Shown: positions 1 through 8,816 of the stretch, piece after piece
How positions within the stretch are numbered: the first letter of the stretch is position 1
How the letters are laid out: every line of letters starts with the position of its first letter
Assembly (NCBI RefSeq): GCF_000403395.2
Contig: NZ_KE159668.1
Span: forward strand, 312,888-362,338
Direction of reading: 5' to 3'
Length of the DNA stretch: 49,451 bases
Source: Anaerotruncus sp. G3(2012)
GTDB taxonomy: Bacteria > Bacillota > Clostridia > Oscillospirales > Ruminococcaceae
Position numbers and translations under genes: made by a program
The notes under the pieces: generated by a model
Databases searched by the model: none
What the model saw: the letters and a program-made list of their open reading frames with translations, nothing else
Told to the model about the DNA's origin: nothing

Positions 1-1464
1 AAGATGAAATCCCAGATCAAAGGTCTGGACACCGCTTCGCTCAACGCGCAGGACGGTATCTCGCTGGTACAGACCGCTGAAGGCGCGCTGACCGAGGTTC
101 ACAACATGCTCAACCGTATGACCGAGCTGGCAACCCGTTCGGCGAACGGTATCAACGCCGACCTCAACCGCGAAGCGCTTCAGAAAGAGGTTGATAAGCT
201 CCAGAGCGAAATCGACCGTATCTCCGAGTCCACCAACTTCAACGGCATCAAACTTCTGGATGGTTCGCTGGGCGGCGGCAGCTCTTCGGCAGTTAAGAAC
301 GCAAAAATTGATGGCATCACCCTGACCGATGTGGATGCGACCAAACACAGTGCCGATGTTGCAGCTCCTGCTAAAAAGAACTTTACTGCAAGTGCAGTAG
401 TTGGAGATTTTATCGACCTGACTATCACCTATACTGAAAATGGACAGGAAAAAGCTACCACGCTAAAAGTTTCGGTTGCGAAAAATGACGAGGGGAAATT
501 TGTCCTTCGCGGCGATTCTGGCAAAGAGTATGCGGTTGCCGGACTGAATGCCACGACAGCAGCAGCTCCGACCACTCAGGAGATCAATGACGCATTCGCA
601 GGAGAGCTGAAGGAATCCGGCCTGCAGGATAAATTCAAAGTAACCGGTGACATTACGAATGGGTTTACGTTCGAAGCGAAAGAAGCAGGGGCGAATGGTG
701 CAGCTCTTGTGGGTGTATCTTCGGAAAACCAGATCGATGGAACAGCTTCCACTGCTCCTGCGTCATCTGCTATCAGCAACGTCACAAAGGGCGAGGACGC
801 TTATGTTAAGGGCATGCCTACTGCATACGATGGTACGAACGCGGATAAAGCGGTTTTCAGCGTCAATGGTAAAAAGTACGTGGTAGCAGTAGATGGCACA
901 GACGTCAGCGGCCTGGATAAGGATGTAAAGGTCATCTTCGGTGCAGACGCAGATGCAGCAGGCGAAAATGCCGCTGCGGTTATCACCGAAGAAGTCGGCC
1001 TGAACGTCACCTATGATACAACGGATGGGCTTATTTTCAAGGCTGGAGAAGCGAGCATCTCTGGCAATGGCCTGGTTCTTCAGATCGGTGATACCGCCGA
1101 TAGCTTTAACCAGATCACAGTCAATATCAATGATATGAGCTCGAAAGGCATCGGTGTTGGTAACGTGGACATTTCCTCCCGTGAAGGTGCAGCAAGTGCA
1201 ATCGACACGATCCGCAACGCGATTGATGCGGTTTCGGATCAGCGCGCAGAGCTTGGTGCGACCCAGAACCGTCTGGAATATACCATCAATAACCTCGACA
1301 CCGCGTCGGAGAACCTCCAGTCGGCAAACAGCCGTATCCGTGATACCGATATGGCCAAGATGATGATGGAGTACACCAAAGTCAACGTGCTGACCCAGTC
1401 CGCACAGGCAATGCTCGCGCAGGCCAACCAGCAGCCTCAGAGCGTGCTCCAGCTCCTCCAGTAA
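1..1464 (+). CDS. Flagellin, 5'-truncated by window edge
   Basis: Structural subunit of the flagellar filament, exported by the flagellar type III apparatus and polymerised outside the cell. The reading frame is open from base 1, and the first visible residues (KMKSQIKGLDTASLNAQDG) match the flagellin D1 domain, so roughly 50 N-terminal residues (D0) lie outside the window. The N-terminal conserved block covers about residues 1-95 of the visible part and the C-terminal D1/D0 block about the last 95, ending in AQAMLAQANQQPQSVLQLLQ. Between them is about 300 residues of Ala/Thr/Asp-rich sequence, the variable surface-exposed D2/D3 region, with lower GC than the ends. A strong terminator follows at once. 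Family assignment is very secure; which flagellin paralogue this is cannot be told. Confidence 0.97.
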   Translation, partial: KMKSQIKGLDTASLNAQDGISLVQTAEGALTEVHNMLNRMTELATRSANGINADLNREALQKEVDKLQSEIDRISESTNFNGIKLLDGSLGGGSSSAVKNAKIDGITLTDVDATKHSADVAAPAKKNFTASAVVGDFIDLTITYTENGQEKATTLKVSVAKNDEGKFVLRGDSGKEYAVAGLNATTAAAPTTQEINDAFAGELKESGLQDKFKVTGDITNGFTFEAKEAGANGAALVGVSSENQIDGTASTAPASSAISNVTKGEDAYVKGMPTAYDGTNADKAVFSVNGKKYVVAVDGTDVSGLDKDVKVIFGADADAAGENAAAVITEEVGLNVTYDTTDGLIFKAGEASISGNGLVLQIGDTADSFNQITVNINDMSSKGIGVGNVDISSREGAASAIDTIRNAIDAVSDQRAELGATQNRLEYTINNLDTASENLQSANSRIRDTDMAKMMMEYTKVNVLTQSAQAMLAQANQQPQSVLQLLQ

Positions 1465-1505
1465 GGATTGTTATACGCGTTTTCCGCAGCTTCTTTCGCT
1501 GCAAA

Positions 1506-1545
1506 AACAGCCGGACGGTAAAAACCGTCCGGCTGTTGGCGTTTC
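1506..1545 (+). terminator. Rho-independent terminator of the flagellin gene
   Basis: A perfect 14-bp stem (1506-1519 pairing with 1524-1537, core ACAGCCGGACGG) with an AAAA loop sits 42 bases after the flagellin stop and is followed by a moderately T-rich stretch. Its position and strength fit an intrinsic terminator for the flagellin transcript. Confidence 0.85.
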
Positions 1546-1828
1546 CTCTTTCTGTCGTTTCTGTCGCCAAAGGGTGCTTTTTCACTTGCAAAAAGCACCC
1601 TCTTGCCGCCCTTTGGGCGGCAATTCACCCGAAAAATGCGCTTCACAGGATAAGGCGTTCCGCGCTCATCTCGCGCCAAGAGCCCGCCTTCGGCGGGTTG
1701 CGCTCGAAACACTTCGCTGCGGCTCGCAGTGCGGAGCGCGTCGGGGGCTCTGCCCCTCGACCCCGCAATTTTTTGAAAAAAATCGAGTAAAACTTTAAGT
1801 TTTAGAGGGGAGGGGACGGCGGATCTCT
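1546..1828. other. Intergenic hairpin cluster between convergent genes
   Basis: This gap between flagellin and the convergent aminopeptidase holds no convincing gene. It contains several further inverted repeats: a 12-bp stem at 1571-1582/1590-1601, a 9-bp stem at 1603-1611/1615-1623, a GCCCGCC-TTC-GGCGGG hairpin near 1682-1697, a GGGGGCTCTGCCCC hairpin near 1744-1758, and an A/T palindrome near 1790-1804. The last could end the minus-strand peptidase transcript. The arrangement looks like a dispersed intergenic repeat of the kind common in Clostridia, which is inference. Confidence 0.5.
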
Positions 1829-3136
1829 TTATCCGAGCGTATATGCGTCTGAACCGTCGCAGGAAATGACAGTCTGATAAAAGGCGGTCAATGCGCGCAG
1901 GAGATACCAGGTATCCTTCACACCGCCAGTCTCATACGGGGAATGCATAGCGAGCTGTGCCAGGCCGATGTCCACCGTGTTCAGCGAAACATGTTTGTTC
2001 GAGAGATTCCCCAATGTGGACCCTCCCGCTACATCCGACCGGTTGGTGAACACTTGAACCGGAACCTCCGCCTTCTGGCAGATCGTCTGGAACAGGCCGG
2101 AGGAGATGCTGTCGGTGGTATATTTCTGGTTGGCGCTGTGTTTGATGACCACCCCGCCGTTGAGATGGGGATGATTGGTTTTGTCCGCCTTTTCCGGGTG
2201 GTTCGGGTGGATGGCGTGGCCGTTGTCCGCCGAAGCCATCATGCTGGATGCCAGCGCGATCTGGTGCGCTTCTGCCGTACGCCCGATTCCTGTACTGATC
2301 CGCAGCAGCGTATCCTGCAGCAGGCTCGAATCTGCACCCTGTTTGGTCGCACTGCCCACCTCCTCATTGTCAAACACCGCACATACCGGGATCGACCGGG
2401 ACTCTCTGCAGTCCAGCAGCCCTCTGGCGCACGCCCATGCGCATTGAAGGTCGTCCAGGCGGGGGCTGGAAAGGAACTCGCGCTCCGCACCCCAGATGCG
2501 GCTGGCCTCCCGGAGATAAAGGAACAGGTCCGCCGACAGAATCTGTTCGGGGGATGCCCCGGCAGCCTGCGCGACCAGCGGCCAAAACAGGTCGCGCGCG
2601 TTCTCCTGACCGAACAGCGGGAGCATATCCACCTGCGGATTCAGCGCCACCCCTTCATTGATCTTCCGGTTCATGTGGATTGCCAGATTTGGGATCAGGA
2701 GCAGGTCGCGGTCTAGATTGACCAGACGGGAAACCACCCGGTCTCCCTCCAGCAGGGTGACCCTTCCTGCCGTCGAAAGCGGGCGGTCAAGCCATGCCGA
2801 GCAGATCGCCCCGCCGTATTGCTCCACATTCAGCTGGACGTAATGTTCTCCCGCTAGTTCGGGAATCGGTTTGACCTTGAATGCAGGTGCGTCGCTGTGT
2901 GCGGCTGCAATCATGAAGCCTGCCGGATCACCCTCTGGAATCCGAAAGGCGATCAGGGCAGAACCGCTGCGGGTGAAAAAGTACCCGTTTCCGGGCCGCA
3001 GTTCCCACGGGCGGCTCTCATGCAGACGGGTGAACCCCGCTGATTCAAACTGCCCCGCCAGATTGGAAACTGCGTGGTAACAGCTGGGCGAGCGTTGGAT
3101 GAAATCAGCCATTTCGAGTGAGGTGGTCTCAAACAT
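1829..3136 (-). CDS. apeB: M18-family aminopeptidase (putative aspartyl aminopeptidase)
   Basis: Cytoplasmic binuclear-zinc exopeptidase of family M18, which removes N-terminal residues, often acidic ones, from peptides. The 435-residue length is normal. The M18 signatures are present: an AAAHSDAPAFKVKP segment carrying a zinc-ligand His and Asp, an FDNEEVGSATKQGA segment carrying the catalytic and metal-binding Glu pair, SADNGHAIHPNH, and a C-terminal MHSPYE motif. I chose the start at 3136 (MFETTS) because a longer frame from 3157 would place the GGAGG ribosome binding site inside the coding region. The start overlaps the 3' end of pepT by 8 bases, so the two are co-transcribed and probably translationally coupled, pointing to shared peptide breakdown. 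Confidence 0.95.
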   Translation of the reverse strand: MFETTSLEMADFIQRSPSCYHAVSNLAGQFESAGFTRLHESRPWELRPGNGYFFTRSGSALIAFRIPEGDPAGFMIAAAHSDAPAFKVKPIPELAGEHYVQLNVEQYGGAICSAWLDRPLSTAGRVTLLEGDRVVSRLVNLDRDLLLIPNLAIHMNRKINEGVALNPQVDMLPLFGQENARDLFWPLVAQAAGASPEQILSADLFLYLREASRIWGAEREFLSSPRLDDLQCAWACARGLLDCRESRSIPVCAVFDNEEVGSATKQGADSSLLQDTLLRISTGIGRTAEAHQIALASSMMASADNGHAIHPNHPEKADKTNHPHLNGGVVIKHSANQKYTTDSISSGLFQTICQKAEVPVQVFTNRSDVAGGSTLGNLSNKHVSLNTVDIGLAQLAMHSPYETGGVKDTWYLLRALTAFYQTVISCDGSDAYTLG

Positions 3137-4364
3137 GGGAAACACCTTCCTCCCCAAAACTGCACACGAGTTTGGTCAGCACATCCACCATGCATTCCAT
3201 CGACTCCACAGGGATACATTCGAACCGGCTGTGGAAGTTATACCCCCCGGTGGAAAGGTTGGGGCAGGGGAGCCCGGCAAGGCTCAGGCGTGCGCCGTCT
3301 GTGCCGCCCCGCACCGGCTGGATATGCGGCTCGATCCCGCAGGCGCGGAATGCAGACACCGCCTGATCCACCACCTCCATGTGTTTTTCGATCACCGGGC
3401 GCATGTTATAATACTGGTCCCGGATGGTCATGGAGACAGTCCCTTCCCCCCAGCGGCCGTTGAGTGTCTGTGCGATTCCGTTCAGGCGGTCCTTCTGGGC
3501 CTGGAATTTTTCCCCGTCATGCTCCCGCAGCGCAATCTTCATGGTGCAGTGCTCCACCTCACCATGGACCGACAGCAGATGATAGAACCCCTGGTGCCCC
3601 TCGGTGAAAACCGGCTGTTCCTCTGGCGGCAGTATGGATTGCAGTTCGCAGGCCACCGCGGCGGCGTTGACCATCTTCCCTTTGGCGGCTCCGGGGTGGA
3701 TGCTGCGTCCGGAAATCTCAATGGTGGCGGTGGCAGCATTGAAGGTCTCGTATTCCAGCTCCCCGATCGGCCCGCCGTCCACCGTGTAGGCGAAATCCGC
3801 CCCAAAACCCGGGATGTCAAAATAGCGGGTGCCGCCGCTGATCTCCTCGTCAGGGGTAAACGCGATGCGGACTTCTCCATGCGGCGGGGCATCGGGCGCC
3901 ATCAGACGTTCGGCCAGTGTCACGACCTCCGCTACACCCGCTTTGTCATCTGCGCCAAGCAGGGTGGTCCCATCGGTCACGACCAGCGTTTTCCCGATGC
4001 AGTCGGCGAGGAAGGGGAAATCCTCGCTGCGCATCACAATCTGTTTGGTCTCGTTGAGCAGGATGCTCCCACCCATATATTCTACCAGTCTGGCCTGGAT
4101 CTGTTCCCCGGAAACCGCGCTGCTGGTGTCCATATGGGTCAGCAGCCCCAACACCGGGCCGCCTTCCCGGGTCGCGGGGATGATGGCGGTCACATAGCCG
4201 TGTTCGTCCTGCCGGACCTGGTTCAGCCCCAGCCCTTGCAGCTCCTGAACCAGCCGCCGGCCAAATTCCAGTTGGTTGGGGCTGGAGGGATAGGTTTCGC
4301 TCTCCTCCCTTGAGGTGGTGTCCAGTTGAATATAGTCCAGAAAACGGTCCAATACAGCACTCAT
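3129..4364 (-). CDS. pepT: Peptidase T (tripeptide aminopeptidase)
   Basis: Zinc-dependent M20B aminopeptidase that releases the N-terminal residue from tripeptides in the cytoplasm. The 411-residue length matches the family. Visible active-site segments are THMDTS (metal-ligand His and catalytic Asp), LLGADDKAG (bridging Asp), and FTPDEEISGG (catalytic Glu and metal Glu). YTVDGGPIGELEYETFNA and GGTDGARLS are also typical of PepT. The lid/dimerisation domain runs from about residue 205 to 320. It lies upstream of, and overlaps by 8 bases, the M18 aminopeptidase gene, and downstream of a GltS-type symporter. The group looks like a peptide and amino-acid utilisation unit on the minus strand. 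Confidence 0.96.
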   Translation of the reverse strand: MSAVLDRFLDYIQLDTTSREESETYPSSPNQLEFGRRLVQELQGLGLNQVRQDEHGYVTAIIPATREGGPVLGLLTHMDTSSAVSGEQIQARLVEYMGGSILLNETKQIVMRSEDFPFLADCIGKTLVVTDGTTLLGADDKAGVAEVVTLAERLMAPDAPPHGEVRIAFTPDEEISGGTRYFDIPGFGADFAYTVDGGPIGELEYETFNAATATIEISGRSIHPGAAKGKMVNAAAVACELQSILPPEEQPVFTEGHQGFYHLLSVHGEVEHCTMKIALREHDGEKFQAQKDRLNGIAQTLNGRWGEGTVSMTIRDQYYNMRPVIEKHMEVVDQAVSAFRACGIEPHIQPVRGGTDGARLSLAGLPCPNLSTGGYNFHSRFECIPVESMECMVDVLTKLVCSFGEEGVSHV

Positions 4365-4467
4365 CGTCAGTCCCTCATTTCATGATGATTCTTTTCTCGT
4401 TGAAACCGGCGGCCCGGAGGCACATCCCCGAAAGGTGTACCCCCGGGCCACAAAAGGTGCGTTCCGG

Positions 4468-5898
4468 TTATGAATTGACAGCGCTTGGCTGTGCAGATTT
4501 TGGTGTTCGGTACAGAACCCGCCCAATCGCAACCACGATGTAACAGCCTACCGCATACAGGATGCCGAAAATCAGCATCTGGAACGAGGTGCCCCGCACC
4601 AGCAGCCCGTACATGATAGGGGTTGTAATCAGCTCGATGGCCTGCCGGATGGCGTAGGACAGCGAGTAATCGCTCATGACAGGGGTTTCAAATTTGGGGT
4701 CGCAGATCTTCAGCAGGGTAACGCCGGTCATCATAACGCCGGTATTGATACCGAAGCTGAGGATGCCGCGCTCGAAAGGATAGCTGTCCGGCAGCAGAAG
4801 CTGGAACATCTTGACGGTGGTGAAGTAGACCACCACAAACCCGACAGCGCTGATGAGTACGATCGGCAGCATATAGAGCATGACAGCGCGGATGGGCATA
4901 CTCGCGATCGCAGCAGTGATTGAAAGGTCCGCCAGAACGCCGCTGATGTGGCTTTTTACCTTGGCGTCGATCATCCACTGAAGCCCCAGGATATCGATGA
5001 TATAGTTGACGCCGTACATCAGGATCAGTGCATAGGGCCAGACCGGGATGTCCTGCAAACCGATCACATGGTATTTGACTGCAAGGCCATGCAGCCAGTA
5101 GGCGAGGCCGCAGTCCACCAGAATGACCGCCAGATGGACGGTGATCGTCTCGATCGAAGAACTGGTTGTGGTTTCCCGTCCCAGGCTGTTCTGGCTGGAA
5201 ATATCAGGGGTAAATCCATAGGTGCTCTCGGCCGGCAGGGTTGCGGAATCCTTCAGAATCGCGGTCTGCCCTTTGCGGGAAGCGCGGTTGATGATCCACA
5301 CACCCAGCAGAATGCCGCCCAACAGGCCGATCGTGGCGAAGGTGGTTACAACGCCCTGTGCCAGCTCCCAATGGGATACGCCGCCTTCCATCAGGATGTT
5401 TCCGATCGCACCGGCCATGCTGTGCCCGCCGTTGAAGCCCTGGCAGATCTCATAGCCGAAGTTGTTATAGAAATTCAGGTTGGGCAGGAACTGGAGCAGG
5501 AGCAGAGGGATGCCGACGCCGATGATGACCTGGAATCCGAACGCCCCGCTGGCGATGCCGCTGATGATGGTGATTTTACCAACCTCCCGGCGGCCGCTTG
5601 CACGTTTTTTATTGCGGTCGCGGAAGTTGCCGAGGGGGGTGCCTGCGAACATGGGGACCACCAGGATGCTGGCCAGCAGGGACCAGGTGGCTGACCAGTC
5701 CTCCGAGATAACCTCTACACCAGTCTGCCCCAGAATCTCGGGACCGAGCATCAGCCCCAGAAACCCGCCGATGACCGAGGCGGGAACCAGGAATTTGCGG
5801 AACAGAGGCACCTTGGCTCGCAGGAACATGCCCGCCAGCAGCAGGGCGCTCAGGCCAGCTGTGCTTTTCAGCAGGGATTGCAGTAATGCGCTTGTCAC
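4468..5898 (-). CDS. gltS: Sodium/glutamate symporter (GltS-type, ESS family)
   Basis: Predicted inner-membrane Na+-coupled glutamate carrier. The 476-residue protein has 11-13 hydrophobic segments in two inverted halves, with the glycine-rich re-entrant segment NGGHSMAGAIG in the first half, as in GltS. A hydrophilic loop near residues 205-245 (rich in Ser and Thr) separates the halves. The FGIN(T)GVMMTGV segment in the second half also fits the family. It is first in the minus-strand group before pepT, 103 bases away, with no T-rich terminator visible in the gap, so a shared transcript is plausible. The true substrate could be another anionic amino acid or organic acid; the family call is firmer than the substrate. 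Confidence 0.88.
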   Translation of the reverse strand: MTSALLQSLLKSTAGLSALLLAGMFLRAKVPLFRKFLVPASVIGGFLGLMLGPEILGQTGVEVISEDWSATWSLLASILVVPMFAGTPLGNFRDRNKKRASGRREVGKITIISGIASGAFGFQVIIGVGIPLLLLQFLPNLNFYNNFGYEICQGFNGGHSMAGAIGNILMEGGVSHWELAQGVVTTFATIGLLGGILLGVWIINRASRKGQTAILKDSATLPAESTYGFTPDISSQNSLGRETTTSSSIETITVHLAVILVDCGLAYWLHGLAVKYHVIGLQDIPVWPYALILMYGVNYIIDILGLQWMIDAKVKSHISGVLADLSITAAIASMPIRAVMLYMLPIVLISAVGFVVVYFTTVKMFQLLLPDSYPFERGILSFGINTGVMMTGVTLLKICDPKFETPVMSDYSLSYAIRQAIELITTPIMYGLLVRGTSFQMLIFGILYAVGCYIVVAIGRVLYRTPKSAQPSAVNS

Positions 5899-5986
5899 GG
5901 AACTCTACCTCCATCTTTTTGTTCATTTGGAACGGCCTGCACAGTGCGTTCGCAGCGGACGGGCCCACCCCGCAGGAACGCTGTGC

Positions 5987-6014
5987 ATTTTGTCTAAAAT
6001 TATTTTAACGTCAA
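5987..6014 (-). promoter_or_regulatory. Possible promoter of the gltS-pepT-apeB group
   Basis: Reading the minus strand, TTGACG (6014-6009) is followed after 16 bases by CAAAAT (5992-5987), about 90 bases upstream of the gltS start. The -35 box is good and the -10 box is a weak 4/6 match, in an AT-rich stretch. It is the best candidate in the gap but not secure. Confidence 0.35.
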
Positions 6015-6168
6015 AGCTGGCTATTGTCTAATACCAATACGCAAATAATAGTTATAACCTTTTGGTGATGTAGTCCGCCCAAATGGCTTGTCCGCAGTCC
6101 TTTTGGCTGAAAATCCAGCCCGAATCTGTTGTGCAGCGGAAGTTATAATACATATCATGATTTTGAAA

Positions 6169-6198
6169 TTGGATTTTTCCGCAAAAGACCTCTATAAT
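6169..6198 (+). promoter_or_regulatory. Candidate sigma-70/SigA promoter of the YitT gene
   Basis: A perfect TATAAT (6193-6198) lies 31 bases before the YitT start codon. The best-spaced -35 is a weak TTGGAT (6169-6174) 18 bases upstream; a better TTGAAA at 6163-6168 is too far away (24 bases). The -10 box is convincing and the -35 assignment is uncertain. Confidence 0.55.
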
Positions 6199-6228
6199 AG
6201 GGTGGAAACGCAACAGGAGGTTTTTGAT

Positions 6229-7086
6229 ATGGCTGTTTCTTCCAACCGCAATGTATTGTTGGATTATATCCTGATTACCTTGTGCTGTGTCGGCACAGCG
6301 GTGGTGATCCATCTGTTCCAGCTTCCCAACCATTTTGTCTTTGGCGGCGTCACCGGTATGGCGGTCCTGTTGTCCACTGCCACCGGTATCTCGTTTTCCA
6401 CACTGAATATCGCCATCAACCTGCTCCTGCTGGTTGCGGCGTTCCTCTGCCTGGGCAGGTCGTTTGGGGTTCGTACGGTATACGTGACTATCTGCACCGC
6501 GCTCTGTTATAAGGTGCTGGAGCAGACCCTTCCGATCTCAGGCCCGCTGACTTCCGAACCTGCACTGGAGGCACTGGTGGTCACGGTGGCAGTCGCCGCC
6601 ATGGCCGCAGAATTGTTCCAGCTGGGGGCGTGCAGCGGCGGTACCGACATCGCTGCCATGATCCTGCGCAAATACATCCGGATGGACATTGGACGGGCGC
6701 TTCTGATCGTGGATTTCACCACGGTTGTCTTTTCCTTCCTGCTCTATGACCTGACCATCGGGCTGTTTTCGCTGGTGGGCCTGCTCGCCAAGGCGTTCGT
6801 GATCGACAATGTGCTCGACAGCATCAACCTCTGCAAATATTTCACCATCGTCTCCTCCGACCCGGCGCCAATCTGCCAGTTCATCCACAAAAGCCTCAAC
6901 CGGGGCGCGACCGTCTGTCAGGCACAGGGCAACTACACAGGGGAAACCAGAACGGTCATTTTGACTGCGGTGCGTCGGGGACAGGCAATCCAGCTGCGCG
7001 ATTTTATCCATGCCAACAGTCCGGATGCCTTTATGGTGATCACCAACAGCAGTGAAATCGTTGGGCGTGGATTCCTGCTGGAATGA
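6229..7086 (+). CDS. YitT-family membrane protein (DUF161/DUF2179)
   Basis: A 285-residue integral membrane protein of the YitT family, whose biochemical role is not established. The N-terminal two thirds has about five to six hydrophobic helices, including the family-typical FGGVTGMAVLLS segment and a GACSGGTDIAAMIL segment. The C-terminal soluble domain (about residues 205-285) matches DUF2179, with GATVCQAQGNYTGE and TVILTAVRRGQ segments. The start at 6229 (MAVSSN) is fixed by AGGAGG at 6215-6220, eight bases upstream; an open frame extends further upstream but lacks a ribosome binding site. It stands alone with its own promoter and is the last chromosomal gene before the prophage. Confidence 0.9.
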   Translation: MAVSSNRNVLLDYILITLCCVGTAVVIHLFQLPNHFVFGGVTGMAVLLSTATGISFSTLNIAINLLLLVAAFLCLGRSFGVRTVYVTICTALCYKVLEQTLPISGPLTSEPALEALVVTVAVAAMAAELFQLGACSGGTDIAAMILRKYIRMDIGRALLIVDFTTVVFSFLLYDLTIGLFSLVGLLAKAFVIDNVLDSINLCKYFTIVSSDPAPICQFIHKSLNRGATVCQAQGNYTGETRTVILTAVRRGQAIQLRDFIHANSPDAFMVITNSSEIVGRGFLLE

Positions 7087-7160
7087 GAAAGGATATTCCA
7101 AGTTGGCAAACAAGCTGTCAATGGGCATTTTAACCCTTCCTTTGAATGATGGGTATTCGT

Positions 7161-8768
7161 TTAATGTCTATCTGATGAAGAAAAAACACACAAATCCGAA
7201 CCCATTTCTGAGTTCGGATTTGTGTGTTTTGGTGGAGTACCGGGGGCGTTGCACGAACACCCCGGCCCCGCAAAAGACTCGGCCTCAGTTTCCATTATTA
7301 TATCCATGTCAACGGCGGAACCCTTGCCGGAATAGTTGAACGCAATCCGAATGTGATCGTCCCAGAGATAGACGGCATTCACAAAGGAATCAATGACCTT
7401 TCGCCGGAACTCGGCACTTTCCACATTTCCGCCTCTAAACTGCTCCATCCAGTAAACAATGAAATCCCGTTCAATATGGGTAAGGGAGGCTTCTTCCAAA
7501 CAGATGGCGTCCCGTATTCGGCTGGCCTCGGCCTCCAATTCCATCAGCCGCCCCTTTGTGGTGACGGTGATGATTCCGGCCTCGATGGCCTTCATAACAT
7601 TCTCGGTGGCCTTTTGGTTTTCGGAGAGATCGTCCCGCAAACCAGCAAGCACCGAGGAATTCCCAGCCCTCTCCTGGTAGGCCATGACCGAGTCCGCAAC
7701 CCACTGGATCACCTCCGGCTGGAGTATGTGATCCAGCGCAGCCTGAACCACCAGGCGCTCAATCCAGTCCCGCCGCACATGGCGCTTTTTACACGCCCGC
7801 TCCACCCGGCGCTTATTGCAGGAGTAGTAGAAATAAAGCTCCCCGCTCCGGCTCGTTCCGGCCACCCCAATCATTGGGCTGCCGCAAAGGCCACAGAACA
7901 GCTTCCCGGTCAGCATATAGTCCCCGTTTTCCCGGTGCCGCCCCTGGGGATTTTTCTTTGTTTTCAAGCGCTGCTCCACCTCCAAGAAAAGGGCTTTGTC
8001 GATGATGGCTGGCATTCCACCCTCCACCCGCACATCCGAATAATGATAGACCCCGATATAAGCCTCATTGTGTAGGATGGCATGGAAGCTGTTTTTCCCC
8101 CAAAGACCGCCCCTCTTTGTATGGATGCCCCGGCCATTTAAGCTGTTGGCGATGTCCACAAACGGGGTACCCTTGCTCACCTTTCGGAAAATCTCCCGGA
8201 CAACCTCGGCCTCCGGCTCATAGATGGCAAACCGGCCATCCGGCCCCTTGCAGTACCCAAAGGGCATGGAACCGTTATTCACCTTGCACGCCAGCGCATT
8301 GTAGCGCATTCCCCGCTTGATATTTTGGGAGAGGTTCGCAGAGTAATACTCGGCAGAACCCTCCAGCACGGATTCCAGCAGGATGCCCTCCGGGCCGTCC
8401 GGTATGGATTCCTTTGCATAGATCACGCGAATTCCGTGCTTTTTCAGCCTATATTTATAGGTGGCACTGTCGTACCGGTTCCGGGCAAAGCGGTCAAGTT
8501 TCCAGCATAGCACATAGGACCAATGACCATGGGCCGCGTCCTTCAGCATCTGCTGGAATTGGGGGCGCTTGTCATTTTTTCCTGTTAGATGCCGATCAGC
8601 GTAAATTTTCACCACACGGAGGCCGTTCCTCTGGGCGTATTCCTCACAGTCGGCCACCTGCTGTTCGATAGATGCGTCCCGCTGTGCATGAGAGGAATAC
8701 CGGGCATAGATCACGCAAGGCTGGGCCTGGGATTCATCAAAAGGCCCTTGTTTTTTTACCCCCATCAT
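7161..8768 (-). CDS. Large serine recombinase (phage integrase)
   Basis: Site-specific recombinase that integrates and excises the phage by serine-mediated double-strand exchange. The N-terminal resolvase domain (about residues 17-165) carries YARYSSHAQ with the nucleophile Ser25 and the later DRFARNRYD motif. The recombinase domain (about 170-290) contains MPFGYCKGPDG and GRGIHTKRGG. A zinc ribbon follows (LFCGLCGSPM, then two more Cys), then a coiled-coil stretch and C-terminal tail. The 535-residue length is typical. The second of two tandem ATG codons (8765) is better spaced from GGAGGT (8771-8776). The final residues are encoded by the terminator hairpin and nearby bases, so the C-terminus may be influenced by the integration junction. 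Tyrosine-integrase features are absent. Confidence 0.95.
   Translation of the reverse strand: MMGVKKQGPFDESQAQPCVIYARYSSHAQRDASIEQQVADCEEYAQRNGLRVVKIYADRHLTGKNDKRPQFQQMLKDAAHGHWSYVLCWKLDRFARNRYDSATYKYRLKKHGIRVIYAKESIPDGPEGILLESVLEGSAEYYSANLSQNIKRGMRYNALACKVNNGSMPFGYCKGPDGRFAIYEPEAEVVREIFRKVSKGTPFVDIANSLNGRGIHTKRGGLWGKNSFHAILHNEAYIGVYHYSDVRVEGGMPAIIDKALFLEVEQRLKTKKNPQGRHRENGDYMLTGKLFCGLCGSPMIGVAGTSRSGELYFYYSCNKRRVERACKKRHVRRDWIERLVVQAALDHILQPEVIQWVADSVMAYQERAGNSSVLAGLRDDLSENQKATENVMKAIEAGIITVTTKGRLMELEAEASRIRDAICLEEASLTHIERDFIVYWMEQFRGGNVESAEFRRKVIDSFVNAVYLWDDHIRIAFNYSGKGSAVDMDIIMETEAESFAGPGCSCNAPGTPPKHTNPNSEMGSDLCVFSSSDRH
7183..7230. terminator. Strong bidirectional hairpin at the prophage left edge
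   Basis: A perfect 19-bp inverted repeat (7183-7201 with 7212-7230, ends AAAA/TTTT) surrounds a 10-base loop. With A-runs on one side and T-runs on the other, it can act as an intrinsic terminator in both directions, for YitT on the plus strand and for the recombinase on the minus strand. It lies inside the last codons of the recombinase frame. Confidence 0.8.
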
Positions 8769-8779
8769 ACACCTCCTTC

Positions 8780-8816
8780 GCCGCTCCGGTCAACACCGGG
8801 GCGGCTTTTTTATTTT
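8780..8816 (+). terminator. Plus-strand terminator between recombinase and repressor
   Basis: An 11-bp stem (8780-8790 with 8795-8805, one G.T pair, loop CAAC) is followed on the plus strand by TTTTTTATTTT. The T-run is on the plus-strand side, although both neighbouring genes are read from the minus strand, so it would stop transcription entering from the chromosome rather than end the repressor transcript. Confidence 0.65.

Noticed and set aside
3137-3157. Earlier start for the M18 aminopeptidase
   Set aside because: The extra seven codons contain the ribosome binding site itself, and the protein family begins near the later ATG.
7228-7265. tRNA gene at the prophage edge
   Set aside because: Only a 3'-end-like fragment with a degenerate T-loop is visible; there is no anticodon or D arm, and the conserved T-loop adenine is missing. 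No intact tRNA or rRNA gene was found in the window.
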